This document shows, piece after piece, positions 17,783 through 25,627 of a stretch of DNA of 47,656 bases. Source of the DNA: Gemmatimonadota bacterium (lineage in GTDB: Bacteria; JAAXHH01); NCBI GenBank assembly GCA_026706345.1, contig JAPOYX010000008.1, forward strand, positions 1 through 47,656, in the 5' to 3' direction. The position numbers and the translations under genes were made by a program. Below the pieces are notes generated by a model. The model had not been told where the DNA came from. It saw only the letters and a program-made list of their open reading frames with translations, and ran no database searches. Positions within the stretch are counted from its first letter, which is position 1. Each line of letters begins with the position of its first letter.

Positions 17783-18523
17783 CTAGGTGCCGGGGGCCGT
17801 CTGGTACTTTCTAACGGCTTCCGACAGGTCGATCCGGCCTTCGTACAGCGATTTACCGAGCACTACGCCCTCCAGGCCGTCCGCGACAGAACGGGAAGCC
17901 CGTTCCAGGTCGTCCAGCGAAGCCACGCCCCCAGACGCGATCACCCGCATGCCGCTTTCCCTGGCAAGACGCGCCGTAGCCCCGGTATCCAGGCCGTTCA
18001 TCGTGCCGTCCCGGTCGATCTCCGTGTAGATGATCCTGCAGACCCCGGCCGCCTTCATGGCCTTCGCCAGTTCGAGGGAGGAACACGATCCGCCGGCCGT
18101 CCATCCCTTGACCGCGACCCGTCCCGCCTTCGCGTCGATTCCGACGACGATACGCTCCGGCCCCCAACGGTCGACCGACATTCTCACCATTTCGGGGTTC
18201 TCCACGGCCGCCGTACCAAGGATAACGCGGCGCACCCCCAGGGCCAGCCACTTCTCCACCGCTTCGGGCGTTCGAATACCTCCCCCGAGCTGTATCGGGA
18301 TTTCGACCTGTTCGAGCATGCGGAGGACGCTCGACCGGTTCCCCGCGGCGCCGGTGAAAGCACCGTCCAGATCGACCACGTGCAGGTAGGTGGCCCCCTG
18401 CTCCTTCCATTTCAGCGCGATTTCCTCCGGGGACTGGGTATACACCGTCTCGCGGTCCTTCCTGCCCTGGAGGAGCCGGACGCATCGCCCCTGTCGTATG
18501 TCGATGGCAGGGTAGAGCTGCAT
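17783..18523 (-). CDS. hisA: HisA, phosphoribosylformimino-AICAR-P isomerase
   Basis: A 246-residue TIM-barrel enzyme of histidine synthesis that isomerises ProFAR to PRFAR. The N-terminal MQLYPAIDIRQGRCVRLLQG holds the general-base Asp (DIRQG), and the second catalytic Asp lies in YTEIDRDGTM. Phosphate-binding loops LGGGIRT and ASGGVAS are both present. The ATG at 18523 fits the family N-terminus; a longer frame to 18604 adds 27 non-conserved residues. No other his gene is in the window, so hisA is separated from the pathway. It leads the operon containing the receiver-glutamate dehydrogenase fusion. PriA-type dual activity (HisA/TrpF) cannot be excluded. Confidence 0.93.
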   Translation of the reverse strand: MQLYPAIDIRQGRCVRLLQGRKDRETVYTQSPEEIALKWKEQGATYLHVVDLDGAFTGAAGNRSSVLRMLEQVEIPIQLGGGIRTPEAVEKWLALGVRRVILGTAAVENPEMVRMSVDRWGPERIVVGIDAKAGRVAVKGWTAGGSCSSLELAKAMKAAGVCRIIYTEIDRDGTMNGLDTGATARLARESGMRVIASGGVASLDDLERASRSVADGLEGVVLGKSLYEGRIDLSEAVRKYQTAPGT

Positions 18524-18629
18524 ATGGATATCATCCCGCGGAACCCGGTCGATCGGCACGCTTTCAAACCAACAAAAACCTGCTTTAAAGATGACCGGAA
18601 ACACGCCGGCCTGTCAACCCACAAATACC

Positions 18630-18658
18630 TTGACACGGGCGGGACAGAGGCCTAGTAT
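18630..18658 (+). promoter_or_regulatory. Predicted sigma-70 promoter for the CCA/nnr/nadC/birA run
   Basis: TTGACA (18630-18635), a 17-base spacer and TAGTAT (18653-18658). It lies in the divergent gap with hisA, about 115 bases before the first plus-strand start. A second TTGACA facing hisA occurs on the minus strand at 18612-18617, but no good -10 follows it. Confidence 0.5.
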
Positions 18659-18773
18659 TCCGTGAAATCCGGCCCGATGGCCACCTGGTTTCCCGGCCGA
18701 GTCTTCGCCGGTCATCCTCGTGCATTTGTCGTTCTCCTCGCCGAAAACACGACCGCCCACCCTTCGAATCCCG

Positions 18774-20150
18774 ATGCCTGCCCTTGCCGATCGTATCCAG
18801 CCCCTGTTCGAGGTCCACCCACGGCTGTCCGCCGAATTGAGGAATCTGTGCGGAGAGGTGGATCGGGAAATCTACGTCGTGGGAGGGTCGGTGCGGGATG
18901 CCATCCTGGGTCGCAGGGTCCGTGACCTGGATCTGACGCTCGCCGAGGACGGACTGAGGCTCGGGCGGATGCTGGCGGACCGTCTGCGGTGTCCCTTCGT
19001 GCCACTCGATGACGCGGACAGAACCGGACGCATCATGCTGCGGCCCCGGTATACGATAGATATCTCGTCTTTCAAAGGCGACACGCTCCTGGAAGACCTG
19101 GGCAGACGGGACTTTACCGTCAATGCCATGGCGGTCCGCCTGGCGGACGTCCTGGAAGGCAGACCGTCGATCATCGATCCGCTGAACGGTGCGAACGACC
19201 TCGCGTCGCGAAGGCTGCAAGCCCTCTCCGGGCAGTCCTTCCGCGATGACCCGTTGCGTATTTTGCGGGCGTACCGCCTCGCGGGGCAGTTCGGCCTGGA
19301 CATCACGCCGGAGACGGCTTCGTGGAGCACGGCATGTTCCGGAGGCCTGCGTGACGTTTCAGGCGAACGCCTCCTGTACGAACTGGCCCTGATCCTGGGC
19401 GCGCGCAATGCCGCGGACCGGGTGTCGGCCATGATCGGCGCAGGGGTGTTCGGGGTCCTTTTCGCCGGATGGACGGGACCGGCGACGGCGGAGTTGGACC
19501 GGCGTCTTGAACGGACGGACCGGCTCATGGCCCGGGATGCCTACCTGGCGGACCACGGTCTCTACTCCCATCTTTCCGGATCCGACACGAAACTGGCCGG
19601 AGACCGATCCGGTCACTGGATCCTCCGGTTCGCTTCCCTCGTGCTGTTTTTTCTCCCGGCAAACGGCGCGGGCCCGGCGCTTGATCACATCGAAAGGACC
19701 GCCGACCGGCTGAAACTCAGCAACCGGGAAAGGCGGGCGCTGCACCAGTTGGTCTTCGGATCGAAGCGCCTGCTCGAAGGGATCGCCTCCCGGAAGACGA
19801 GTGACGAGGCGCTCTGCCGGATTGTCCGCGGGACGAAGGACGAAACGCCCGGCGCCGCGCTGCTGGCCCTGGCGCATGGGACGGACGAGGCTTCCGCGGC
19901 GGCGGGAAGCGTCGGCCCGGTCGTGGACCGGCTGCTCCAGCTGTACAGCCGGCACAGAACGGTCCGGTCAAGGGGCCTGCTGCTGGATGGCGCGGACATC
20001 ATGGAAGATCGGGATATCCCGGAGGGGCCGGAGATCGGCCGCATGCTGGATAGGCTTGAAAATATCCAGATACTGCACGATATTCGGACAAGGGAAGAAG
20101 CCCGGAATCTTCTCTACGACGATCACGCAATCAGCGTGGACAACCCATAG
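18774..20150 (+). CDS. CCA tRNA nucleotidyltransferase / poly(A) polymerase family protein
   Basis: A 458-residue class II nucleotidyltransferase, expected to add CCA to tRNA 3' ends. Motif GGSVRDAILG (37-46) is followed by the metal-binding DLDL (Asp51, Asp53). The family segment RRDFTVNAMA (111-120) and the base-selecting helix DDPLRILRAYRLAGQFG (158-174) follow. The C-terminal half is helical and poorly conserved. The two tRNA genes in this window lack encoded CCA, so the genome needs such an enzyme. PcnB poly(A) polymerase belongs to the same family and cannot be excluded. ATG at 18774 suits the domain start; a GTG at 18720 would add 18 residues. Confidence 0.87.
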   Translation: MPALADRIQPLFEVHPRLSAELRNLCGEVDREIYVVGGSVRDAILGRRVRDLDLTLAEDGLRLGRMLADRLRCPFVPLDDADRTGRIMLRPRYTIDISSFKGDTLLEDLGRRDFTVNAMAVRLADVLEGRPSIIDPLNGANDLASRRLQALSGQSFRDDPLRILRAYRLAGQFGLDITPETASWSTACSGGLRDVSGERLLYELALILGARNAADRVSAMIGAGVFGVLFAGWTGPATAELDRRLERTDRLMARDAYLADHGLYSHLSGSDTKLAGDRSGHWILRFASLVLFFLPANGAGPALDHIERTADRLKLSNRERRALHQLVFGSKRLLEGIASRKTSDEALCRIVRGTKDETPGAALLALAHGTDEASAAAGSVGPVVDRLLQLYSRHRTVRSRGLLLDGADIMEDRDIPEGPEIGRMLDRLENIQILHDIRTREEARNLLYDDHAISVDNP

Positions 20151-20175
20151 TCCCGCCGGACCCCGGATTTCAGGC

Positions 20176-21771
20176 ATGAGACTCTGCACCAACGCGCAGA
20201 TGCGGTCGATCGACCGCCGAACAATCGAGGATCACGGCCTTTCCGGATACGAACTCATGGAAAGAGCCGGCTGCCGGGTAGCCGAAACCGCGAAGCAGAT
20301 GCTGGGCGGCGTTTCCGGCAGATCGATCGCCGTGGCCTGCGGCAACGGGAACAACGGGGGAGACGGTTTCGTGGCCGCGCGGTATCTCCACCAGTGGGGC
20401 GCTTCCGTCGCCTGTCACGTGTTGGCCGCCAGGCCGTCCATTTCGGGCGAGGCGGCACAGCACCTGGAACGGCTCGAGGAGGCCGGCCTGTCCCCGGCAT
20501 ATCGGGAAGACGGTCCACTTGATCTGCTGGACCGCTTGGACCGCCTGGACCGCCTGGACCGCCCCCCTGCGCTGATCATCGACGCGCTCCTCGGAACCGG
20601 GCTGAAGGGACCGCTCCGCGGCCCGTACGGACCGGCCATCACCGAGATCAACCTGTGCCCTTCCCCGGTCCTCGCCGTCGATACCCCGTCGGGTCTTGCG
20701 CCCGGCAGCGGGTTTCCGCAGTCCCGGCCCAGCGCGGAATGGACCTGCGTTCATGCCGACCTTACCCTCGCGATCGGGCTGATAAAAATCGACCTGGCCA
20801 CCTATCCCGGCCGGTCCTGGTGCGGCACCGTGGAAGTCGCCGACATCGGTTTTCCCGACAAGGCCGTAGAAGCGGAACAGTTGTACCTGGCCATACCGGA
20901 ACGAAACGAGATGGCCGGCCTGGTCCCGGGACACCTGCCTTGCGACCACAAGGGCAGCCGTGGACGCGTCGCCATAGTCGCCGGTTCGGCGGGCATGGCG
21001 GGAGCGGCCACGCTGGCTTCGCGCGCGGCCCTGCGCAGCGGCGCGGGCATGGTCATGCTTGGGTCGCCGGCCGGCCTCATGGACGCCTTGACGGCCCGGC
21101 ACACGGAAGTGATGCTTCGGGGTCTGCCGGAAACCGCTGAAGGTTCGCTTTCTCTTGAGGCCGAGCCCGGCATCGAATCGCTGCTGTCCTGGGCGGACGT
21201 GCTGGCCGTCGGTCCGGGTCTCACGCGCCACGAGGAAACATCGGCGCTGGTCCGCCGCGTCGTTTCGAATACCGAAAAGCCCGTTGTCATAGACGCGGAC
21301 GGCGTGAACGCCTTCTCGGACCGCTCCGGCGAACTGGAGGATGCACCGGCCGAGATCATCATGACGCCCCATGTGTTCGAACTTTCCCGGCTGACCGGCG
21401 TACCGGCCGAGGAAATCGAGGCAGACCGGGTCGAGGCGGTGAGGCAGACCGCCTGCTCCCTCCAGGTTACCCTCGTGCTCAAGGGCGCCGACACGCTGGT
21501 GGCTTCCCCCCGCGGCCAGGTATCCGTGAATCCCACGGGGAACCCGGGCATGGCCACTGCCGGATCGGGCGACGTGCTTACCGGGACCATCGCCGCCCTG
21601 CTCGGGCAGGGACTCGGTGCCTGGGACGCCGCCCGCCTGGGTGTCTATCTCCACGGCCTGGCCGGCGATCTCGGCGCGGAAGCCATGGGTCCCCACAGTC
21701 TGGTGGCCGGCGATCTCATCGACCATTTGCCGGGAGCGTTTCTGAACACCACCGAGACGCAGAAATCATGA
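20176..21771 (+). CDS. nnr: Bifunctional NAD(P)H-hydrate epimerase / ADP-dependent NAD(P)H-hydrate dehydratase
   Basis: A 531-residue metabolite-repair enzyme that restores NADH and NADPH from their hydrated forms. The N-terminal YjeF domain (1-225) has the loop CGNGNNGGDGFV (55-66) and the catalytic-region DALLGTGLKGP. The C-terminal ribokinase-like domain starts near 255 (KGSRGRVAIVAGSAGMAGA) and carries the catalytic NPGMATAGSGDVLTG near 455-469. The real start is ATG at 20176, 25 bases after the CCA gene; the same frame is open further upstream only by chance. Between two epimerase strands the chain holds four copies of a 9-bp repeat encoding Leu-Asp-Arg. It precedes nadC, so two NAD-related steps sit together. 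Confidence 0.93.
   Translation: MRLCTNAQMRSIDRRTIEDHGLSGYELMERAGCRVAETAKQMLGGVSGRSIAVACGNGNNGGDGFVAARYLHQWGASVACHVLAARPSISGEAAQHLERLEEAGLSPAYREDGPLDLLDRLDRLDRLDRPPALIIDALLGTGLKGPLRGPYGPAITEINLCPSPVLAVDTPSGLAPGSGFPQSRPSAEWTCVHADLTLAIGLIKIDLATYPGRSWCGTVEVADIGFPDKAVEAEQLYLAIPERNEMAGLVPGHLPCDHKGSRGRVAIVAGSAGMAGAATLASRAALRSGAGMVMLGSPAGLMDALTARHTEVMLRGLPETAEGSLSLEAEPGIESLLSWADVLAVGPGLTRHEETSALVRRVVSNTEKPVVIDADGVNAFSDRSGELEDAPAEIIMTPHVFELSRLTGVPAEEIEADRVEAVRQTACSLQVTLVLKGADTLVASPRGQVSVNPTGNPGMATAGSGDVLTGTIAALLGQGLGAWDAARLGVYLHGLAGDLGAEAMGPHSLVAGDLIDHLPGAFLNTTETQKS
20527..20562 (+). repeat. 9-bp tandem repeat, four copies, inside nnr
   Basis: Unit CTGGACCGC occurs four times, with one copy starting T instead of C. 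It keeps frame and encodes repeated Leu-Asp-Arg in a loop of the epimerase domain. Related 9-bp units occur in nadC and in the aminotransferase-like gene. Confidence 0.9.
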
Positions 21772-21825
21772 AAAAGGCGGGACGCCCTGGATACGAAGTA
21801 CGATCTGGAATCACTTAAAGCGCTC

Positions 21826-22710
21826 GTGCGCCGGGCCTTGCGCGAGGACGTGGGAGACGGCGACCTCACCACCGAGTGGACGATAGCGCCCGAAGCCCGC
21901 GCCCGCGGGCGGTTCGAGGCCAGGCAGCCGGGTATCGTCTCCGGCCTCTTTCCGGCATGTCTCGCCTACCAGGAGGTGGACCCCGGCCTGGAATTCCAGG
22001 TCTTCCTCACCGATGGCGACCGGGTCGAAGGCGGCCAGCCCATTGCGGAAGTACGGGGAGACGCGCGGGCGGTACTGACCGGTGAACGCACGGCCCTCAA
22101 CTTCATGCGCCACCTTTCCGGCATCGCCACGTTGACCCGTCGATACGCGGACGTCGTGCAGGACACCCGCGCACGTATCGTGGATACACGCAAGACGACG
22201 CCCGGACTCCGTGAGCTTGAAAAACGGGCCGTACTGCACGGCGGGGGTGAAAACCACCGCCACGGCCTTTTCGACATGGTGCTGATCAAGGACAATCATA
22301 TCGCCGCCGCGGGAGGCATCCTCGCCGCGGTGCGTCAGTGCAGATCAAAAAGGGAGCAAACCGGCCGGCGCGTGGCCATCGAGGTGGAGACCAGCGACCT
22401 GGCCCAGGTCGAAGAGGCGGTGTGCAGCGGGGCGGACTGGATCATGCTGGACAATATGAACGACGAAACGATGCGGAAGGCGGTCCGGGCGATCCGGGCG
22501 GACCAAGCGGGCCAGGCGGACCAGGCGGGCCGCAGCATTCGCGCCGGGTCATTGCAAGACCGGTCCATCGTAATCGAGGCGTCGGGAAGGATCACGCTGG
22601 ACCGGGTGGAAGCGGTCGCGCAGACCGGCGTCGACATCATATCCATCGGCGCCCTGACCCATTCCGCGCCGGCGCTCGACATCAGCCTGGATATCGATAC
22701 ATCAGCCTGA
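21826..22710 (+). CDS. nadC: Nicotinate-nucleotide pyrophosphorylase (quinolinate phosphoribosyltransferase)
   Basis: Converts quinolinate and PRPP to nicotinate mononucleotide in de novo NAD synthesis. From the GTG the protein has 294 residues. Family blocks are plain: DVGDGDLTTE near the N-terminus, DTRKTTPGLRELEKRAVLHG, the GGENHRHGLFD active site and IKDNH. The start is uncertain. Protein-like sequence (LDTKYDLESLKALV) runs in frame upstream of the GTG to a CTG at 21787 that has AAGGCGGGA just before it, while the only ATG (21768) is in another frame. The true start may be that CTG. A 9-bp repeat near codon 225 inserts ADQAGQADQAG. It follows nnr directly and precedes birA. Confidence 0.92.
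   Translation: MRRALREDVGDGDLTTEWTIAPEARARGRFEARQPGIVSGLFPACLAYQEVDPGLEFQVFLTDGDRVEGGQPIAEVRGDARAVLTGERTALNFMRHLSGIATLTRRYADVVQDTRARIVDTRKTTPGLRELEKRAVLHGGGENHRHGLFDMVLIKDNHIAAAGGILAAVRQCRSKREQTGRRVAIEVETSDLAQVEEAVCSGADWIMLDNMNDETMRKAVRAIRADQAGQADQAGRSIRAGSLQDRSIVIEASGRITLDRVEAVAQTGVDIISIGALTHSAPALDISLDIDTSA
22498..22533 (+). repeat. 9-bp tandem repeat, four copies, inside nadC
   Basis: Alternating units GCGGACCAA, GCGGGCCAG, GCGGACCAG and GCGGGCCGC encode an Ala/Asp/Gln-rich insertion. The unit GCGGACCAG is identical to the one in the aminotransferase-like gene at 25842. Confidence 0.85.
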
Positions 22711-22786
22711 TCGGACGCGACGGGACCGGCACCCCGCCACCAACGCCGGGATTCGGCACCTGCTTCCAGCCTGAACGGGAACGACG

Positions 22787-23626
22787 ATGAAAACGAAACA
22801 GCGAGCCAGGACCGTTGCCCTTGGGGGATTCCAGGATCGATTCGACACGGACCGATTGCGCGCCGCGTTGCCGGCGCGGGGTTTCGGCCGCGTATTGAGA
22901 TACAGCGATCAGGTGACGTCCACCAACGATGTGATCCTGGACATGGCCGAAGACGGCGCTCCGCACGGGGCCGTCTGCCTCGCCGAAGAGCAGACGGACG
23001 GACGGGGCCGGCGCGGTTACCGGTGGTATTCGCCGCCCGGATGCGGCATATGGGCTTCCGTTCTCCTGCGGCCATGCCTGTCCGCCTCCCGCACCCCACC
23101 GCTCACGTTGTGCGCGGCGGCCGCCGTGGCCCGCGCCTTGGAGGCGACCGCCGGGGTAACCGTGGAAATCAAGTGGCCCAACGACCTGCTGATTCGAAAC
23201 CGCAAGGTCGCAGGCATGCTTGCGGAGACCCGCGTCACAGCCTCGGACGAGCCCGTCGTCGTAGTCGGCATGGGGATCAACGTAAATCATACCCGCGCCC
23301 TGTTTCCAGAGGACATCTCGGAATCCGCCACGTCGCTTCGAATCGAATCCGGCGGGCCCTTTGCGCGGCAGGACCTGTTCCTGGCCATCCTGGCTTCCTT
23401 CGAATCCGCCTACGAGCGCTTCCTGGGTTCCGGACCCGGGTCCCTGATCGCCGAGGTAAACGCCCGGCTCGCCTGGCGCGGACGGCTGGTCGAGGCCGAA
23501 TCCCCCGCCGGAGCCGCCGGCCGGCTGTCCCGCGTCGACGAAGAGGGCGGCCTGCTCCTCGAAGGTGAAAACCGCGGTGCCGTCGTGATCCGTTCAGGTT
23601 CCATCCGGCTTCGTCCCGATCGATAA
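22787..23626 (+). CDS. birA: Biotin--[acetyl-CoA-carboxylase] ligase (mono-functional BirA)
   Basis: A 279-residue biotin protein ligase. It makes biotinyl-AMP and transfers biotin to the AccB lysine (Lys119 of the product at 43275). The biotinyl-AMP loop GRGRRGYRW (74-82), the STNDVI helix start and KWPNDLLI (124-131) are conserved, and an SH3-like C-terminal domain follows (about 235-279). There is no N-terminal helix-turn-helix, so it should not act as a biotin repressor. It follows nadC by 76 bases, ending the CCA/nnr/nadC run. Confidence 0.93.
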   Translation: MKTKQRARTVALGGFQDRFDTDRLRAALPARGFGRVLRYSDQVTSTNDVILDMAEDGAPHGAVCLAEEQTDGRGRRGYRWYSPPGCGIWASVLLRPCLSASRTPPLTLCAAAAVARALEATAGVTVEIKWPNDLLIRNRKVAGMLAETRVTASDEPVVVVGMGINVNHTRALFPEDISESATSLRIESGGPFARQDLFLAILASFESAYERFLGSGPGSLIAEVNARLAWRGRLVEAESPAGAAGRLSRVDEEGGLLLEGENRGAVVIRSGSIRLRPDR

Positions 23627-23670
23627 ACCCTCGGCGCAACACCCTTCCTGCATCGCGCCGAACAAAAAAC

Positions 23671-23699
23671 TTGCATTCTCCGACCCCTCTTCATATATT
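23671..23699 (+). promoter_or_regulatory. Predicted sigma-70 promoter for groEL
   Basis: TTGCAT (23671-23676), a 17-base spacer and TATATT (23694-23699). The -10 overlaps the first arm of the CIRCE element, the usual geometry for HrcA repression. Confidence 0.65.
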
Positions 23700-23724
23700 A
23701 GCAGACTGGACGATCGAGTGCTAA
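23698..23724. promoter_or_regulatory. CIRCE operator (HrcA binding site)
   Basis: TTAGCAGAC, nine spacer bases, GAGTGCTAA. The consensus is TTAGCACTC-N9-GAGTGCTAA; the right arm is perfect and the left arm differs at two bases. It lies 124 bases upstream of groEL and overlaps the -10 box. This shows heat-shock control by an HrcA repressor encoded elsewhere. Confidence 0.85.
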
Positions 23725-23848
23725 TCGTGAATGCGCTACTTGTTGTATACATAAGCATTTAGTCCATGATAAAGCGCGGGCGGCACGTCCTGCCCGCCGT
23801 GATCGGAAACACCCGGATACGACCGGGAAATCATAGGGGGAAGCAGCA

Positions 23849-25471
23849 GTGTCAGCAAAACAACTCTCCTTCGACGCAGACGCCCGCCAAGCCCTCAAAA
23901 GAGGCGTGGACGCCCTGGCGGACGCGGTACGTGTCACCATGGGTCCCAAGGGTCGATGCGTCGTGCTCGATAAGAAATTCGGTTCGCCCACCTTCACGCT
24001 GGACGGCGTCACCGTGGCGAAGGAAATCGAACTCGAGGACAAGTACGAAAACATGGGCGCGCAGATGATCAAGGAAGCCGCGTCGAAGACCAGCGACGTG
24101 GCCGGTGACGGGACCACGACAGCCACCGTGCTCGCCCAGGCCGTTTTCGCGGAAGGCTTGAGGAACGTGACTTCCGGCGCCAATCCCATGGATCTCAAGC
24201 GGGGTATCGACAAGGCCGTGTCCGAGGTAGTCGATGCGATCGCGGACATGTCCAAGGCCGTGGAAGGCCGGAAGGAAATCTCGGAAACCGCCACCGTTTC
24301 CGCCCATGGCGACTCGACGATCGGCGATCTGATCGCGGACGCGATGGAAAAAGTGGGCAAGGACGGCGTCATCACCGTCGAAGAGGCCAAGAGCATGGAA
24401 ACCTCCCTCGACGTCGTCGAAGGCATGCAGTTCGACCGCGGTTATCTCTCCCCTTACTTCGTTACCGACTCGGAGTCCATGGAAGCGGTGCTGGAAGACA
24501 CGAAGATCCTGATCCACGACAAGAAGATCAGCGCCGTCAAGGATATATACCCCGTCGTCGAGAAGATCGCCCAGAGCGGATCCCCGCTGCTGATCATCGC
24601 CGAGGACATCGAGGGCGAGGCCCTTGCCCTGCTCGTCGTGAACAAGCTTCGCGGCACCCTGAAGGTCGCCGCGGTCAAGGCGCCCGGTTTCGGCGACCGC
24701 CGCAAGGCCATGCTCGAGGACATCTCCATACTGACGGGCGGTACAGTCATTTCCGAAGACGCCGGTTTCAAACTGGAGAACGTGACCGTCGGCGATCTCG
24801 GTACGGCCAAGCGCGTCAACATCGACAAGGACAATACGACCATCGTCGAAGGCGCCGGAAGCACCGACGCGATCCAGGGCCGCATCAACCAGATCCGGGC
24901 CCAGATCGAGGAAACCACCTCCGATTACGACCGCGAGAAGCTGCAGGAACGCCTGGCCAAACTGGCGGGCGGCGTGGCGGTAATCAACGTGGGCGCCGCG
25001 ACGGAAGCGGAGATGAAGGAAAAGAAGGCCCGCGTCGAAGACGCCCTGAACAACGCCAAGGCGGCCATTGAGGAAGGGGTCGTTCCGGGCGGCGGCGTTA
25101 CCTTCATCCGCGCTTTGTCCGCGCTGGAGAACGGATTGGACGCGGAAGGCGACGAAGCAGTAGGCGCCAACATCGTGCGCAAGGCGCTCGAGGCGCCCGT
25201 GAGACAACTGGCGGAGAACGCCGGTCTCGAAGGCTCCATCATCCTGCAGAAGATCCGGGAAGGCGAGGGCGGATACGGTTACAACTTCGAATCCGATACC
25301 TACGGCGACATGTCCGCAACGGGCGTGATCGAGCCGGCCAAGGTTTCCCGTGTCGCGCTGCAGCACGCCGCGAGCATCGCCGGCCTGCTGCTTACCACCG
25401 AGGCGCTGGTGGCGGAGATGCCGGAAGACAATCCGCCTCCGGCCATGCCCCACGGCGGCGGCATGTATTAA
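23849..25471 (+). CDS. groL: Chaperonin GroEL (60 kDa)
   Basis: A 540-residue chaperonin subunit forming the double-ring folding chamber. The ATP-binding segment VTMGPKGR (about 28-35) and [12 protein letters not shown] (86-97), the apical domain, and the C-terminal signature [20 protein letters not shown] are all intact. The C-terminal tail is short, ending MPHGGGMY, with one GGM. It starts with GTG, preceded by AGGGGGA at good spacing. The usual groES partner is not upstream; birA is instead. A CIRCE operator and a strong terminator make this a single-gene heat-shock unit. Confidence 0.97.
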   Translation: MSAKQLSFDADARQALKRGVDALADAVRVTMGPKGRCVVLDKKFGSPTFTLDGVTVAKEIELEDKYENMGAQMIKEAASKTSDVAGDGTTTATVLAQAVFAEGLRNVTSGANPMDLKRGIDKAVSEVVDAIADMSKAVEGRKEISETATVSAHGDSTIGDLIADAMEKVGKDGVITVEEAKSMETSLDVVEGMQFDRGYLSPYFVTDSESMEAVLEDTKILIHDKKISAVKDIYPVVEKIAQSGSPLLIIAEDIEGEALALLVVNKLRGTLKVAAVKAPGFGDRRKAMLEDISILTGGTVISEDAGFKLENVTVGDLGTAKRVNIDKDNTTIVEGAGSTDAIQGRINQIRAQIEETTSDYDREKLQERLAKLAGGVAVINVGAATEAEMKEKKARVEDALNNAKAAIEEGVVPGGGVTFIRALSALENGLDAEGDEAVGANIVRKALEAPVRQLAENAGLEGSIILQKIREGEGGYGYNFESDTYGDMSATGVIEPAKVSRVALQHAASIAGLLLTTEALVAEMPEDNPPPAMPHGGGMY

Positions 25472-25489
25472 GCGCGGTGAAACGATAAC

Positions 25490-25510
25490 GAACCGGGCGA
25501 CTGCCGGTTC
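25490..25510 (+). other. Short hairpin before the groEL terminator
   Basis: GAACCGG (25490-25496) pairs with CCGGTTC (25504-25510) around a 7-base loop. There is no T run after it. It may stabilise the groEL transcript end or pause polymerase before the main terminator. Confidence 0.4.
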
Positions 25511-25514
25511 ACCG

Positions 25515-25545
25515 AAAAACCCCGGTGGCGCCACCGGGGTTTTTT
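25515..25545 (+). terminator. Strong intrinsic terminator after groEL
   Basis: A perfect inverted repeat built from ACCCCGGTGGC and GCCACCGGGGT, centred at 25529/25530, with five A on the left and six T on the right. The A/T flanks allow activity in both directions. It lies 43 bases after the groEL stop. Confidence 0.9.
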
Positions 25546-25546
25546 C

Positions 25547-25575
25547 TTGCTGCGGACCTGCCCCGTTTCTATATT
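25547..25575 (+). promoter_or_regulatory. Predicted promoter after the groEL terminator
   Basis: TTGCTG (25547-25552), a 17-base spacer and TATATT (25570-25575), starting two bases past the terminator and 53 bases before the aminotransferase-like start. It would begin the aminotransferase-folB-folK-nucleotidyltransferase transcript. Confidence 0.45.
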
Positions 25576-25627
25576 CCCCCGAAGATCGGCGGCTTGTTCG
25601 GAATCATGTCCTCGGGACGTAGAGACC

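Noticed and set aside
16253-18655. A very long plus-strand open frame (800 codons) antisense to hisA and the receiver-GDH gene
   Set aside because: It mirrors GC-rich codon usage of the real minus-strand genes, whose motifs are unmistakable; its own translation shows no domain.
19801-20175. Upstream extension of the nnr reading frame
   Set aside because: It lies inside the CCA-enzyme gene in another frame; the YjeF domain starts at the ATG at 20176.
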